A stretch of 33,862 nucleotides of DNA from Flavobacteriales bacterium (GTDB taxonomy: Bacteria; Bacteroidota; Bacteroidia; Flavobacteriales; TMED113): positions 1-33,862 of the forward strand of contig PKDT01000057.1 of assembly GCA_002863085.1 (NCBI GenBank). Direction: 5' to 3'. The notes under the pieces are model-generated. The model did not search any database and was not told the origin of the DNA. It worked only from the letters and a program-made list of their open reading frames with translations. This document shows positions 17,203 through 25,717 of the stretch, piece after piece. The position numbers and the translations under genes are program-made. Within the stretch, counting starts at the first letter, position 1; every line of letters starts with the position of its first letter.

Positions 17203-20091
17203 CTAATCTTGTGAAATTCTTTCAAATTCATCATTTTCAAATTCATCATTTGAGGATGATGAATTTGAAATAAAAACATTTATCTCTCCAGAATATTCCT
17301 CATATTGTTTACTTGCATTATTAAACAATTCCAGAACATAATAATATACACCGTCGTTAACCTTTTCATTGTTAAATGTTTTTTTTCCATCCCACCAATT
17401 TTGATTGATGCCGTAGTTTGTAATAGTATATATTAGAATTCCCCATCTGTTGAAGATATTTATAGTACTGTTTGAATATATTTCAGGATTTAGGTTTTCT
17501 ATTATAAAATAGTCGTTATTACCGTCTCCGTTTGGAGTCAATGAATTTGGAAAAACTAATGGACATTCAAATCCAACGACGATACTTGATATTGTATCGC
17601 AACCTTGGAATGAAAATTCATAAATACCGTAATTTGGTACTGTAACATTAGTTATTGTTGTATTTGGATTATCAAATGATACTCCGGGGGAACCAGCTGT
17701 TTGAGTCCATGGTCCACCACCAGATTCATCATCTGTAAATGCAATTAGTGTTGTATTTAGAACACAATTTTGGAAATTTGGAGCAATAATATTTGGAGCT
17801 TCAGGACTAAAATTAATTGATGAAAAAACAGTGTTTCCACATGCTGTAAGGCCAATCTCATAATTTCCATACTCAGAAACAGTAATATCAGTTGTAGCAG
17901 AGGATGGAGACGAGAATGTAACAGACGAATTTGTAGGAGAATTATTAACAAACCATTGAACAGGTTCACTTCCATCAACAATTGCATTTAGTTGATTGCT
18001 GAGTTTACAAAATATTTCGTTATTTGCATCAATTTGAGGAGATAATGCGTTGAAGTTAATTATAACAGATTCACTTTCACTACCACACCCATAGTAAGTA
18101 AACATATATTCGCCGTATTGATCAACTGATACGTTTGTAAATAAATTATTTGGTGAGTTAAAAATTGCATTACCAGGTCCCACGAAATCCCAATAACCCG
18201 GATCACCTAGAACGATTGCTTCTAAGCTTGAATTCAATTCACAGTTTACAGTAAGATAGTTGCTTGGTGGATATATTATTTCTGGTTGTGTTTCTAAAGA
18301 ATTGATTGTTGTAGATGATGAAAGTCCACAACCGTTATAATAGATAATATAAGTTCCGTATTCATCAACAGTTGCCGATGTGGTTAATTCATTCTGATTG
18401 GAAAATATCATATTTCCAGGTCCCTCATAATCCCAATAGCCCGGATCTCCATCTACGTTGGCAGTTAATTCAAATGTTTGCAAACAAAATGTTTCGGACG
18501 GTGCGTCGATAGTTGGAACAATTCCGTCCATGTTAATGGTTATATCCGAACTGGTTCCACATCCATAATATGTAAATGTGTAGGTTCCATATCCTTCAAC
18601 ATTTATAATAGGATTAGTTGAAGTTATATTATTAAAATTAGCGATATATGGTCCTTCATAATCCCAATAACCGGGATCTCCTTCCACAACAACATCAAGT
18701 TGAAAACTATCTAAACAATAATAAGTTTCCGAATCTGAATTAATTATGGGTTCAATGCTTTGTATACTAACGTTTGTTGTAAAATCCTCACCACATGTAG
18801 TGTAAGTAAATATATATTCGCCATAAGCATTGGGGACAGCAAATGTACTGTTGGAATTAACGTCATCAATTTCTATATTAAAATTAGGAATTACTGACCA
18901 TAATCCTTCACTATTTCCCCCAATTACATTTAGAGGAATTTCTTCAAGACAGTAAAGAGTATTTGGTATATCAAGATTGATGTTATTTGCAACATTTACA
19001 TTTACAACATCTTCAGATGAAACACAATCGTTAAAAATTTGCCATTGGAAAATATTTTCTCCATCAGAGAGGTTTGAAATGGAAGTGTTTGGATCATTTG
19101 GAGAATCTATTATCCCACTTCCGCTGATTACAGTCCAAACACCAGTCTCATTTGTGCCGAAATTATTTCCATTCATTGTAACGGTACTTTCACACGTAGT
19201 TAAATCCTGACCAGCATTTGATTCTTCAACAAGATTGAAGTTTGAATCAGAACTTATGTCAAGGGTGTAGTTTCCAGGAGTGAAAGCATCAGAGTAGATA
19301 TCTACAACGACATAATATGTACCTATATCCAAAAATGTATTTATGTTTAGGTTTTGTTCAAAAAAAGATATTGTTTGTTCAATTGGGGCACTACAACAAC
19401 CAAGGGCTATTGTAAGCCAGGACTCTCCAGGAAAAGTCGATGCAGTTTGGGTTAGGTCAAAATTAAAATTACCTGCACAGGAAACATTCAACTCAATAAT
19501 TTCATCATTAAGAGGAGCAAAATTACAATTTTGTCCAGCTGGTATTACATCCCCATTAACTGTTCCAGTATCATTTATAATGTAATTTGGCAGGCATGGC
19601 CCGGGAACAGAACCACATGTAATAAATTCAGTTTGTTGAGTAAAGCCAAGACAATCCTCATTAATTCCCAAACTACATATGGTAGATCCTTCTGGATTAC
19701 TGTCGACAATTATTCCAAAGTCAATACAATCAATTCCAAATCCGCCAGTTTCAAAATATGTTCCTGAGCTATTAAATTCATCAAAGGTTGCTAGCCAAAT
19801 ACCATTTTCTACTGAAACATCTGCAACATTGTTTAGGGTAGGGCTAGTTACTTGAGTTACTGTTGTAGCCAAAACATTTATATCATTATTAAAATACAAG
19901 TCAAAACCGTCGGCTGAACCCCCTGAGCCAATGCACGCGGAAATATCCATGTAATAAGTTCCATCTCCGTTATCAATAACATTTGATCCAGTAAGTGTTG
20001 GTGTTGTGTCACATGCAAAAGTTTTACAAATAGAAAGAATAATAAAAGGGATTAGAAACAGTGGATTCAAAATAGTTCTGAAGTATAACAT
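17203..20091 (-). CDS. T9SS-secreted repeat protein with type B sorting domain
   Basis: A 962-residue surface or extracellular protein. Order: signal peptide (1-26, ending KTFA); a cysteine-rich N-terminal domain (27-165); a pre-peptidase-like beta domain (170-285); a divergent PKD-like unit (290-370); six immunoglobulin-like repeats of about 77-80 residues (371-840); and a type B T9SS sorting domain (843-940) with SLTPNGDGNNDYF, NIFNRWG, NQNWWDGK and VNDGVYYYVL. Repeats 2-4 share the core GDPGYWDYEGP or a close variant, and each repeat ends in a YGxYxFxxxGC-like strand. A 21-residue Ser- and acid-rich tail follows the sorting domain. No enzyme domain is visible, so adhesion or matrix formation is likely. 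Confidence 0.9.
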   Translation of the reverse strand: MLYFRTILNPLFLIPFIILSICKTFACDTTPTLTGSNVIDNGDGTYYMDISACIGSGGSADGFDLYFNNDINVLATTVTQVTSPTLNNVADVSVENGIWLATFDEFNSSGTYFETGGFGIDCIDFGIIVDSNPEGSTICSLGINEDCLGFTQQTEFITCGSVPGPCLPNYIINDTGTVNGDVIPAGQNCNFAPLNDEIIELNVSCAGNFNFDLTQTASTFPGESWLTIALGCCSAPIEQTISFFEQNLNINTFLDIGTYYVVVDIYSDAFTPGNYTLDISSDSNFNLVEESNAGQDLTTCESTVTMNGNNFGTNETGVWTVISGSGIIDSPNDPNTSISNLSDGENIFQWQIFNDCVSSEDVVNVNVANNINLDIPNTLYCLEEIPLNVIGGNSEGLWSVIPNFNIEIDDVNSNSTFAVPNAYGEYIFTYTTCGEDFTTNVSIQSIEPIINSDSETYYCLDSFQLDVVVEGDPGYWDYEGPYIANFNNITSTNPIINVEGYGTYTFTYYGCGTSSDITINMDGIVPTIDAPSETFCLQTFELTANVDGDPGYWDYEGPGNMIFSNQNELTTSATVDEYGTYIIYYNGCGLSSSTTINSLETQPEIIYPPSNYLTVNCELNSSLEAIVLGDPGYWDFVGPGNAIFNSPNNLFTNVSVDQYGEYMFTYYGCGSESESVIINFNALSPQIDANNEIFCKLSNQLNAIVDGSEPVQWFVNNSPTNSSVTFSSPSSATTDITVSEYGNYEIGLTACGNTVFSSINFSPEAPNIIAPNFQNCVLNTTLIAFTDDESGGGPWTQTAGSPGVSFDNPNTTITNVTVPNYGIYEFSFQGCDTISSIVVGFECPLVFPNSLTPNGDGNNDYFIIENLNPEIYSNSTINIFNRWGILIYTITNYGINQNWWDGKKTFNNEKVNDGVYYYVLELFNNASKQYEEYSGEINVFISNSSSSNDEFENDEFERISQD
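17220..17270. repeat. Three copies of a 15-bp unit, two direct and one inverted
   Basis: TTTCAAATTCATCAT occurs at 17220-17234 and 17235-17249, and its exact inverse ATGATGAATTTGAAA lies at 17256-17270. The second and third copies form a perfect 15-bp hairpin with a six-base loop. On the minus strand the array encodes the serine run and the duplicated NDEFE of the T9SS protein's tail, just before its stop. It also lies 18-69 bases past the stop of the convergent small secreted protein. There is no T-run on either side, so this is not a classical terminator, although a 3'-end role is possible. Confidence 0.85.
17572..18981 (-). repeat. Six tandem Ig-like protein repeats (coding)
   Basis: Residues 371-840 of the T9SS protein form six units with paired cysteines: 381/433, 459/511, 536/588, 617/669, 695/751 and 776/831. 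The first four pairs are each exactly 52 residues apart. Repeats 2-4 are nearly identical around GDPGYWDYEGP, and this is visible in the DNA as TCCCAATA-type blocks near 18188, 18431 and 18662, about 230-240 bases apart. Confidence 0.85.
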
Positions 20092-20149
20092 TTGATAAAA
20101 ATATGAAAATTATTATTCAATTCTTCCTTTTATGATTCAAATTTCTGCT

Positions 20150-20157
20150 TAATTTTG
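20150..20157 (+). promoter_or_regulatory. Candidate flavobacterial -7 box upstream of pyrD
   Basis: TAATTTTG matches the Bacteroidota -7 consensus TAnnTTTG exactly and lies 16 bases before the pyrD ATG, in the 82-base gap between divergent genes. A TTG at the expected -33 position is not present, so this is a partial match in AT-rich DNA. Confidence 0.35.
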
Positions 20158-20173
20158 TGTAACTTTTAAGAAA

Positions 20174-21202
20174 ATGATTTACAGACTAATTATAAGAAAA
20201 GTTCTTTTTGCTCTAAAACCTGAGCATTCTCATGATTTTGTATTTAATTTTTTAAAAATCTTATTTTACATCCCGGGTGTTTATTCATTAATTTCATTAA
20301 TTTATAGAGTTGAAAATAAAAACCTTAATACAAACGTATTTGGGTTGTCTTTTAAAAATCCCGTTGGATTGGCAGCAGGCTTCGATAAAAATGCGAAAGT
20401 TTTCAATGAGTTTTCAGCTTTTGGATTTGGTTTTATTGAGATTGGGACAGTAACACCAATTCCCCAGTCTGGTAATGAAAAACCGAGAGTTTTTAGACTC
20501 AAAGAAGATAATGCATTAGTAAATAGAATGGGTTTTAATAATGATGGGGTTGAGTGTGTAGTTGAGAGGCTTAAAAAAAAATATACTGATATCATTATTG
20601 GAGGCAATATTGGTAAAAATAAAATTACACCAAATGAGATTGCTAATTCAGATTACATTAGTTGTTTAAAAAAAATATCTCCCTATGTTGATTATTTAGT
20701 ATTGAACATAAGTTCCCCTAACACCCCTGGATTGACTGAACTGCAAAATAAAAAATATCTTTCAAAACTTTTATCAGATGTTCAATCATCTAATAAAAAA
20801 AATCACGATAAACCTATTTTAATTAAAATTTCTTGTGATTTAAATAATCAACAAATTGATGATATAATTAATCTTGTTGAAAAATATAAAATTTCAGGTA
20901 TCATTGCTACCAATACAAGTTCAAAGAGGGAAAATTTAAAAAGTGATTCAGAGATTGTGGGAAATTTAGGTATTGGTGGTTTAAGTGGACAGCCAATAAA
21001 ACAAAAGTCGATGAGAATAATATCATACATAAAATCTAAAAAAAAGGATTTGCCAATAATTGCAGTTGGTGGGATTATGGACTCTAATGACGCAATCGAT
21101 TTTTTGAGAGCAGGTGCCTCTTTGGTTCAAATTTACACCGGATTTATTTACACTGGACCCTCACTAGTTAAGAGTATCAATAAAAAAATTCTATCCTCCT
21201 AA
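20174..21202 (+). CDS. pyrD: Dihydroorotate dehydrogenase (quinone), class 2
   Basis: Membrane-associated flavoenzyme oxidising dihydroorotate to orotate with quinone as acceptor, in pyrimidine synthesis. The N-terminal amphipathic helices (residues 1-45, including LKPEHSHDF) that reach the membrane mark class 2. Flavin and substrate motifs are NPVGLAAGFDKN (62-73), EIGTVTPIPQSGN (89-101), NRMGFNNDG (117-125), the catalytic-serine segment NISSPNTPG (178-186), ATNTSS and GGLSGQPI. Full length at 342 residues. It stands alone on this strand; its last 12 bases overlap the 3' end of the convergent copper-oxygenase gene. Confidence 0.97.
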   Translation: MIYRLIIRKVLFALKPEHSHDFVFNFLKILFYIPGVYSLISLIYRVENKNLNTNVFGLSFKNPVGLAAGFDKNAKVFNEFSAFGFGFIEIGTVTPIPQSGNEKPRVFRLKEDNALVNRMGFNNDGVECVVERLKKKYTDIIIGGNIGKNKITPNEIANSDYISCLKKISPYVDYLVLNISSPNTPGLTELQNKKYLSKLLSDVQSSNKKNHDKPILIKISCDLNNQQIDDIINLVEKYKISGIIATNTSSKRENLKSDSEIVGNLGIGGLSGQPIKQKSMRIISYIKSKKKDLPIIAVGGIMDSNDAIDFLRAGASLVQIYTGFIYTGPSLVKSINKKILSS

Positions 21203-22534
21203 CTCAATATTTTCATCCCCTTCAACATAGTCTAAATAGTTAATTATAAATTGAAGCATTTCATCAGAAGTTTTCATGCTGCCCTTACCATTTTTATTGA
21301 TTCTCTCAGTTATTAATTGTGGTGGGTTGAAAGGGTTGTCCTTATTATTCGTTGTATTATCGTATGATGCTTCGACAACAATTTCAGACCCAGCTGGAAT
21401 TTTTAACATTTTTTTAAATGTATAGAAATATTGCCATCTAAAGTTCCAATCATCAATTTTAATTAATGGGATTGTATCACCTTGAAGAGTTACTGCATAA
21501 GCTAAGAATGTTTTTCCTAATAAGTGCATATGCGGATTGATTGTTAGAAGAGAAATATCTTTAGTTATCCTAGCTTTGGTTGTAAAACTTTTTATTTCGT
21601 TCGGTGGAATAACTAATTTAGGAACAATTTCAGAAATTCCAAATGTACCAAGTTGTGTTTCTTTAACTCTTCTTTTGGGAGGGGAATCAGAGAAAAAAAT
21701 TTTAAAATAAGAACTATCTTGTTCAGGATATGGAGTTGGTGCATAGTGAAAATCATTGACTAAGATTACATTTTTTTTACTTGCATGAAAGACTCCAATA
21801 CCTTCAGGATATTTAACAGCACTTGATCCCGGCAAGTAATTTGATACTGACGGAGTAAGAATTGGATAAGTTCCATCATCGTTTAACAAATCAAGTGCTT
21901 CAAAAGCATCAATATCAGATAATATTTCAGTATCGACATGACTCTTGCCGTTAAATATGTTTTTATTCTTTTCATAGTTTATTAGGTGAGCATTAACATG
22001 ATGAACTATTTTAATATTTCCAGGGACAAATTCGATTCTTTTAATGTATTTTTTTTCAGTCAATTCAAAAGGAAATTTCATCATCATAAATTGATCTTCG
22101 TTATTCCCTTTTGTTAAAAAAAATGAATCCATTTTTACTACAAGATCTGGAATCTCATTGATGGGTATTTCCTTTGTATATTCTTCGTATTCAATTTCAT
22201 CTCCTTTTTTGGCTCCATTCTTAATCCAGTTATTTATTATTTTTTTTTCGTCGTAAGTCAATGATTTGTCACCAATGAAATCTCTGTACTCATTGTCTGC
22301 AGGCCAAGGGGGCATATAATTTGAATTTATTACTTCAAGAATCATAGACGTTCTTTTTTTTATTTGACTATATTCAACTAGTTCAAATGGACCTGCTCCG
22401 TTCAAATGATGACAAGAAGCACATTTATTATCAATTATTTTTTTGACACCATTGTAGTATGATATTTGTTCATTTTGACAACATAAAAAAAATGTGTAAA
22501 ATATGACTAGTAAAAATCTTTTTGAATGATACAT
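21191..22534 (-). CDS. Cytochrome c / copper type II monooxygenase-like (PHM/DBH-related) fusion protein
   Basis: Exported 447-residue protein with an N-terminal signal or lipoprotein segment (Cys18/Cys19). A short cytochrome c domain follows: heme motif CASCH (38-42) and likely axial Met74 in YMPPWP. The rest resembles the two-domain copper monooxygenases, and all six expected copper ligands can be placed: His178/His179 (VHHVNAH) and His263 (DFHY) for CuH; His335 and His337 (NPHMHLLG) and Met426 (TSDEM) for CuM. In peptidylglycine monooxygenase electrons come from ascorbate; here the attached heme may supply them (inference). It overlaps the upstream thiol-redox gene by 28 bases, so the two are made together. 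The substrate is unknown. Confidence 0.78.
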   Translation of the reverse strand: MYHSKRFLLVIFYTFFLCCQNEQISYYNGVKKIIDNKCASCHHLNGAGPFELVEYSQIKKRTSMILEVINSNYMPPWPADNEYRDFIGDKSLTYDEKKIINNWIKNGAKKGDEIEYEEYTKEIPINEIPDLVVKMDSFFLTKGNNEDQFMMMKFPFELTEKKYIKRIEFVPGNIKIVHHVNAHLINYEKNKNIFNGKSHVDTEILSDIDAFEALDLLNDDGTYPILTPSVSNYLPGSSAVKYPEGIGVFHASKKNVILVNDFHYAPTPYPEQDSSYFKIFFSDSPPKRRVKETQLGTFGISEIVPKLVIPPNEIKSFTTKARITKDISLLTINPHMHLLGKTFLAYAVTLQGDTIPLIKIDDWNFRWQYFYTFKKMLKIPAGSEIVVEASYDNTTNNKDNPFNPPQLITERINKNGKGSMKTSDEMLQFIINYLDYVEGDENIELGG

Positions 22535-23103
22535 CCTATAGCATTTGTTTTTTTAATATCGATTTTTTTGTTTGAAAGAATGTTCTTAATGCTTGATTCT
22601 AGATAGTTGTTATTTATCGAACCAGTTTTGCCCAGATCTTTTGCCCAGTCGTTTATAAGGCCAGAGTATAAGACTTTAAAGCTCGTATCAACCAAAAAAC
22701 ATTCAGGTGTTATTCGGGCATCTAAATAGTTTGTCATGATAAGATTTGAATCAACAACTGAGGGAATGTTAAATTTATATTTTTTTTCAAAATTTTTAAT
22801 TTTATCAAAGGACGTTAATTTAGATGGATATAAGATAATGAAGTCTATATCATTTTTAAATTTTTCATAAATATCATTAATGTAGACAGAGTATGAAACA
22901 CACATCGGACACTCCGGGTCCAAAAAAAATATTGTCTTAAATTTTTTGTCGTTTGATAGTTTTTTTAAATTTTGTTTGAATTCAATCAAATCATTATAAT
23001 TATAGGACTTATTTTTAGATAATTTATAGTTCCCTTGTTCATTACATCCAAGTGAACAAATTAACAATATTATGATAAAATTCATAAACTTTTCAATGTT
23101 CAT
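22507..23103 (-). CDS. Thiol-redox (redoxin-like) lipoprotein
   Basis: A 198-residue thioredoxin-fold lipoprotein. The lipobox region LICSLGC places the lipidated cysteine at residue 20. The fold then runs from about 40 to 185, with active site CPMC (65-68, in DPECPMCVSY), a cis-proline segment ITPECF (131-136) with an extra cysteine at 135, and a C-terminal AIGC (188-191) that I associate with redoxins found beside copper oxygenases. The start at 23103 (overlapping folP by 11 bases) gives a charged N-region before the hydrophobic core; ATG 23085 is possible, and 23169 would add 22 residues inside folP. A role in copper delivery or disulphide repair for the next gene product is inferred from coupling. 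Confidence 0.78.
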   Translation of the reverse strand: MNIEKFMNFIIILLICSLGCNEQGNYKLSKNKSYNYNDLIEFKQNLKKLSNDKKFKTIFFLDPECPMCVSYSVYINDIYEKFKNDIDFIILYPSKLTSFDKIKNFEKKYKFNIPSVVDSNLIMTNYLDARITPECFLVDTSFKVLYSGLINDWAKDLGKTGSINNNYLESSIKNILSNKKIDIKKTNAIGCIIQKDFY

Positions 23104-23935
23104 TGTGTAATTTATTTTTGTTAATTTTCTTGAAAATTTTAACAATTTCAACAGCTTCTTTAACATCATGAACCCTAATTATATCTGCCCCAAATAAAAC
23201 TCCTACAGTATTCAGTATTGTTGTTCCATTTAAACTATTTTCGGCATTTATTTTTAATGTTTTACTTATCATTGATTTTCTTGAAATACCAATAAGAACA
23301 GGGTAGCCAAATTTTTTTAGCACAGGAATCATATTCATTAATTTATAATTATCATCTAGTGACTTTCCAAAACCAAATCCAGGGTCAATTATTATATTTT
23401 TAATGCCGAAAGAGTTTAGTTTTTTAATATAATTTTTAAAAAATAAAATTATATCTCTTTGAAAGTCATCATAATGTGGGTTTTGTTGCATTGTCTCAGG
23501 ATTCCCTTTTATGTGCATAAGAACGTATGGGGTATTATTTTGACTAATGACTTTCATCATTTTAGTTTCATTGTGAAATAAGTTAACATTATTTATTATG
23601 TCAACTCCGAGATCGATACAGTCCTGTGCAATTTGAAAACAAAATGTGTCAACAGACAGTACAATTTTAGGATATAATTTTCTTACCAATTTAATTGTTG
23701 GAATGAGTCTTTCTTTTTCCTCACTGTATGAAATTGGCTTTGAACCTGGTCTTGTTGACACTGCACCAATGTCAATTATATCAGCACCATCTGAAATCAT
23801 CTGATCAATTTTTAATATACTTCGACTAATATCATTATACTTTCCACCGTCAAAAAATGAATCAGGAGTTAAGTTCAAAATACCCATTATTTTTGGTTGT
23901 TTGATTCCCTTTGATATTTTTTCATAAAAACTCAT
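23093..23935 (-). CDS. folP: Dihydropteroate synthase
   Basis: Joins p-aminobenzoate to the pterin pyrophosphate in folate synthesis; the target of sulphonamides. The TIM-barrel signatures are all present: MGILNLTPDSFFDGG (17-31), GAVSTRPGS (57-65), DTF (96-98), DPGFGFGK (184-191), SRKSM (218-222) and RVHDV (254-258). Full length at 280 residues. It heads a minus-strand set, overlapping the thiol-redox lipoprotein gene by 11 bases. It shares a 67-base divergent gap with the DUF1599 gene. Confidence 0.96.
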   Translation of the reverse strand: MSFYEKISKGIKQPKIMGILNLTPDSFFDGGKYNDISRSILKIDQMISDGADIIDIGAVSTRPGSKPISYSEEKERLIPTIKLVRKLYPKIVLSVDTFCFQIAQDCIDLGVDIINNVNLFHNETKMMKVISQNNTPYVLMHIKGNPETMQQNPHYDDFQRDIILFFKNYIKKLNSFGIKNIIIDPGFGFGKSLDDNYKLMNMIPVLKKFGYPVLIGISRKSMISKTLKINAENSLNGTTILNTVGVLFGADIIRVHDVKEAVEIVKIFKKINKNKLHNEH

Positions 23936-23966
23936 ATATACTTTTCACAAGATAAATTAATTATTA

Positions 23967-23974
23967 TAATTTTG
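23967..23974 (+). promoter_or_regulatory. Candidate flavobacterial -7 box upstream of the DUF1599 gene
   Basis: TAATTTTG matches TAnnTTTG exactly, 28 bases before the ATG at 24003, in the folP/DUF1599 divergent gap. It would drive the long plus-strand run to 31359. The -33 TTG is not evident, so confidence is limited. Confidence 0.35.
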
Positions 23975-24002
23975 TAAATATATATTTAATGTTGTCAAAT
24001 TT

Positions 24003-24542
24003 ATGTCCAAGACAGAAGAAAATTTTGATACTGTAATAAGCGAATGTCACAATCTCTTTAATAAGAAAATGATTGATTACGGCAGCGCATGGAGAATCCT
24101 TCGTTTAAGTTCGCTAACAGATCAAATTTTTATTAAAGCCCAGAGAATTCGTAGCATTGAAGAAAAAGGAAAACAACAAGTCAATGATTCTATCGATGGA
24201 GAATTTAGAGGAATTATTAACTATTCAATTATTGCACTAATTCAGATTGAAAAAGGTTTAGTGGATTCTCCGGATTTGGATTGTAAACAAGCATCAGATT
24301 TGTATATTTATTTTGCCAACAAAACTAAAGAACTAATGATTGCAAAAAATCACGATTATGGTGAAGCATGGCGGGAGATGAGAGTTAGCTCTTTTACTGA
24401 CTTAATTTTACAGAAACTACTCCGTGTTAAACAAATAGAGGACAACAAAGGTGAAACAATTGTTTCAGAAGGAATTGATGCTAATTACATTGACATGATT
24501 AACTATTCTATTTTTGCTCTTATAAAACTATCCGAAAAATGA
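24003..24542 (+). CDS. DUF1599 family protein, internally duplicated
   Basis: A 179-residue cytoplasmic, all-helical protein with no signal peptide. Two copies of one domain are plain: KMIDYGSAWRILRLSSLTD (residues 22-40) matches NHDYGEAWREMRVSSFTD (about 106-123), and each copy continues through an R(I/V)xxIE segment to INYSIIALI or INYSIFALI. From memory this family (Pfam PF07659) has also been called a nucleotide-modification-associated domain, and Bacteroidota commonly place it between folP and a DoxX-like gene, as here. The biochemical function is unproven. Its TGA overlaps the next ATG by four bases. Confidence 0.88.
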   Translation: MSKTEENFDTVISECHNLFNKKMIDYGSAWRILRLSSLTDQIFIKAQRIRSIEEKGKQQVNDSIDGEFRGIINYSIIALIQIEKGLVDSPDLDCKQASDLYIYFANKTKELMIAKNHDYGEAWREMRVSSFTDLILQKLLRVKQIEDNKGETIVSEGIDANYIDMINYSIFALIKLSEK

Positions 24543-25717
24543 AAATTCTAACTTATTTATTCATCATTCAAATTTCATCCGTCGTTCTATCAGTTATTAA
24601 ACTTATAAAAGTTAGAACCATGATTAATGTATTAAGGTTCTCTTATGGTCCTTTTTTGATTTTTTCAGGTTTTGTCAAAACTGTTGACCCAATAGGTTTT
24701 TCTTACAAGTTGCAAGAGTACTTTGAAGTTTTTGGTATGTTATGGTTAAATGACTTCACATTAATCCTTTCTATCATAATTTGCACTTTTGAAATTATTC
24801 TTGGATTTCTCCTCATTTTAGGTTCATATACGAAGACAGTACTTGTTTTAAACCTATTGATGATGCTAGGATTTACTTTTCTCACTTTTTTTTCTGCATA
24901 CTTCAACGTTGTTACAGACTGCGGATGTTTTGGAGATTTCATGAAATTGGATCCCTGGTTTTCTTTTCAAAAAGATATAGTATTTGTCATAGTTTCATCC
25001 GTTTTATTGTACTACAGACATCTCATTTCACCAATTTTAGATGAGTCAAAGACAAAGTATTCAATTCTAATTGCCCTAATTATATTTTTGTTTTTTCCAA
25101 TATACGGAATATCTAAACTTCCATTGATTGATTTTAGACCTTACAAGGTTGGTTCTAATATTGCTGAACTAAGAAAATTGCCCAGTGATGCTAAATTGGA
25201 TGTGTATGATGACATATGGTATTATGAGCTTGATGGTAAGACAACAGAATATAAAACTGAGGAAAAACCATGGGATATTGAAGGTGCAGAGTTTGTAGAT
25301 CGTAAAACTGTATTGGTCCAAAAAGGCGATGAACCAAAAATTAAAGATTTCAACATTGTTAGTGATCTAAATAAAAATGACATAACTGATAGCGTTCTCT
25401 CATTAGATTATGTAGCCTTAGTCATCATATATGACTTTGATAAATCAAATTTAAAAGGCGTTGAACTCGTAGATAATTCAATCAATGAGCTATCAAATAT
25501 TGGTATACCTTCATTGACTTTATCTTCTTCAAATTTTTTAAATGATAAAATTTTAGATAAATCAAAACAAATTTCAGAAGCTTACAATGTTGATCAAACT
25601 ACTTTGAAAACAATGATTCGTTCTAATCCTGGTATTATTCTATTAAATAAGGGAACTGTTATCAGTAAGTTTCATTGGCGAGATGCCCCAAATAACTGGG
25701 ATGAATACATTAATTAA
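24539..25717 (+). CDS. DoxX/MauE-like membrane protein with periplasmic thioredoxin-like domain
   Basis: A conserved Bacteroidota type (BT_3928-like). About four membrane helices (residues 30-46, 72-95, 101-122, 143-161) and a fifth (173-190) precede a periplasmic part (195-392). The membrane part holds FSGFVKTVDPIGFSYKLQEY and the vicinal cysteines CGCFG (128-132), as in MauE/DoxX quinone-linked redox proteins. The C-terminal region (about 295-392, with TLKTMIRSNPGIILL) looks like a thioredoxin fold without CxxC. The ATG at 24539 overlaps DUF1599 by four bases and adds a hydrophobic leader; the ATG at 24620 matches the usual family start better. Disulphide or quinone redox work is likely, but the substrate is unknown. 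Confidence 0.82.
   Translation: MKILTYLFIIQISSVVLSVIKLIKVRTMINVLRFSYGPFLIFSGFVKTVDPIGFSYKLQEYFEVFGMLWLNDFTLILSIIICTFEIILGFLLILGSYTKTVLVLNLLMMLGFTFLTFFSAYFNVVTDCGCFGDFMKLDPWFSFQKDIVFVIVSSVLLYYRHLISPILDESKTKYSILIALIIFLFFPIYGISKLPLIDFRPYKVGSNIAELRKLPSDAKLDVYDDIWYYELDGKTTEYKTEEKPWDIEGAEFVDRKTVLVQKGDEPKIKDFNIVSDLNKNDITDSVLSLDYVALVIIYDFDKSNLKGVELVDNSINELSNIGIPSLTLSSSNFLNDKILDKSKQISEAYNVDQTTLKTMIRSNPGIILLNKGTVISKFHWRDAPNNWDEYIN

Noticed and set aside
18188-18681. TCCCAATA-type DNA repeats as a CRISPR or non-coding array
   Set aside because: Spacing of 230-240 bases in one open frame shows they encode the GDPGYWDYEGP core of protein repeats.
23104-23169. Longer start of the thiol-redox lipoprotein inside folP
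   Set aside because: It would place 22 basic residues ahead of the lipoprotein signal and hide the lipobox; 23103 gives a normal signal peptide.
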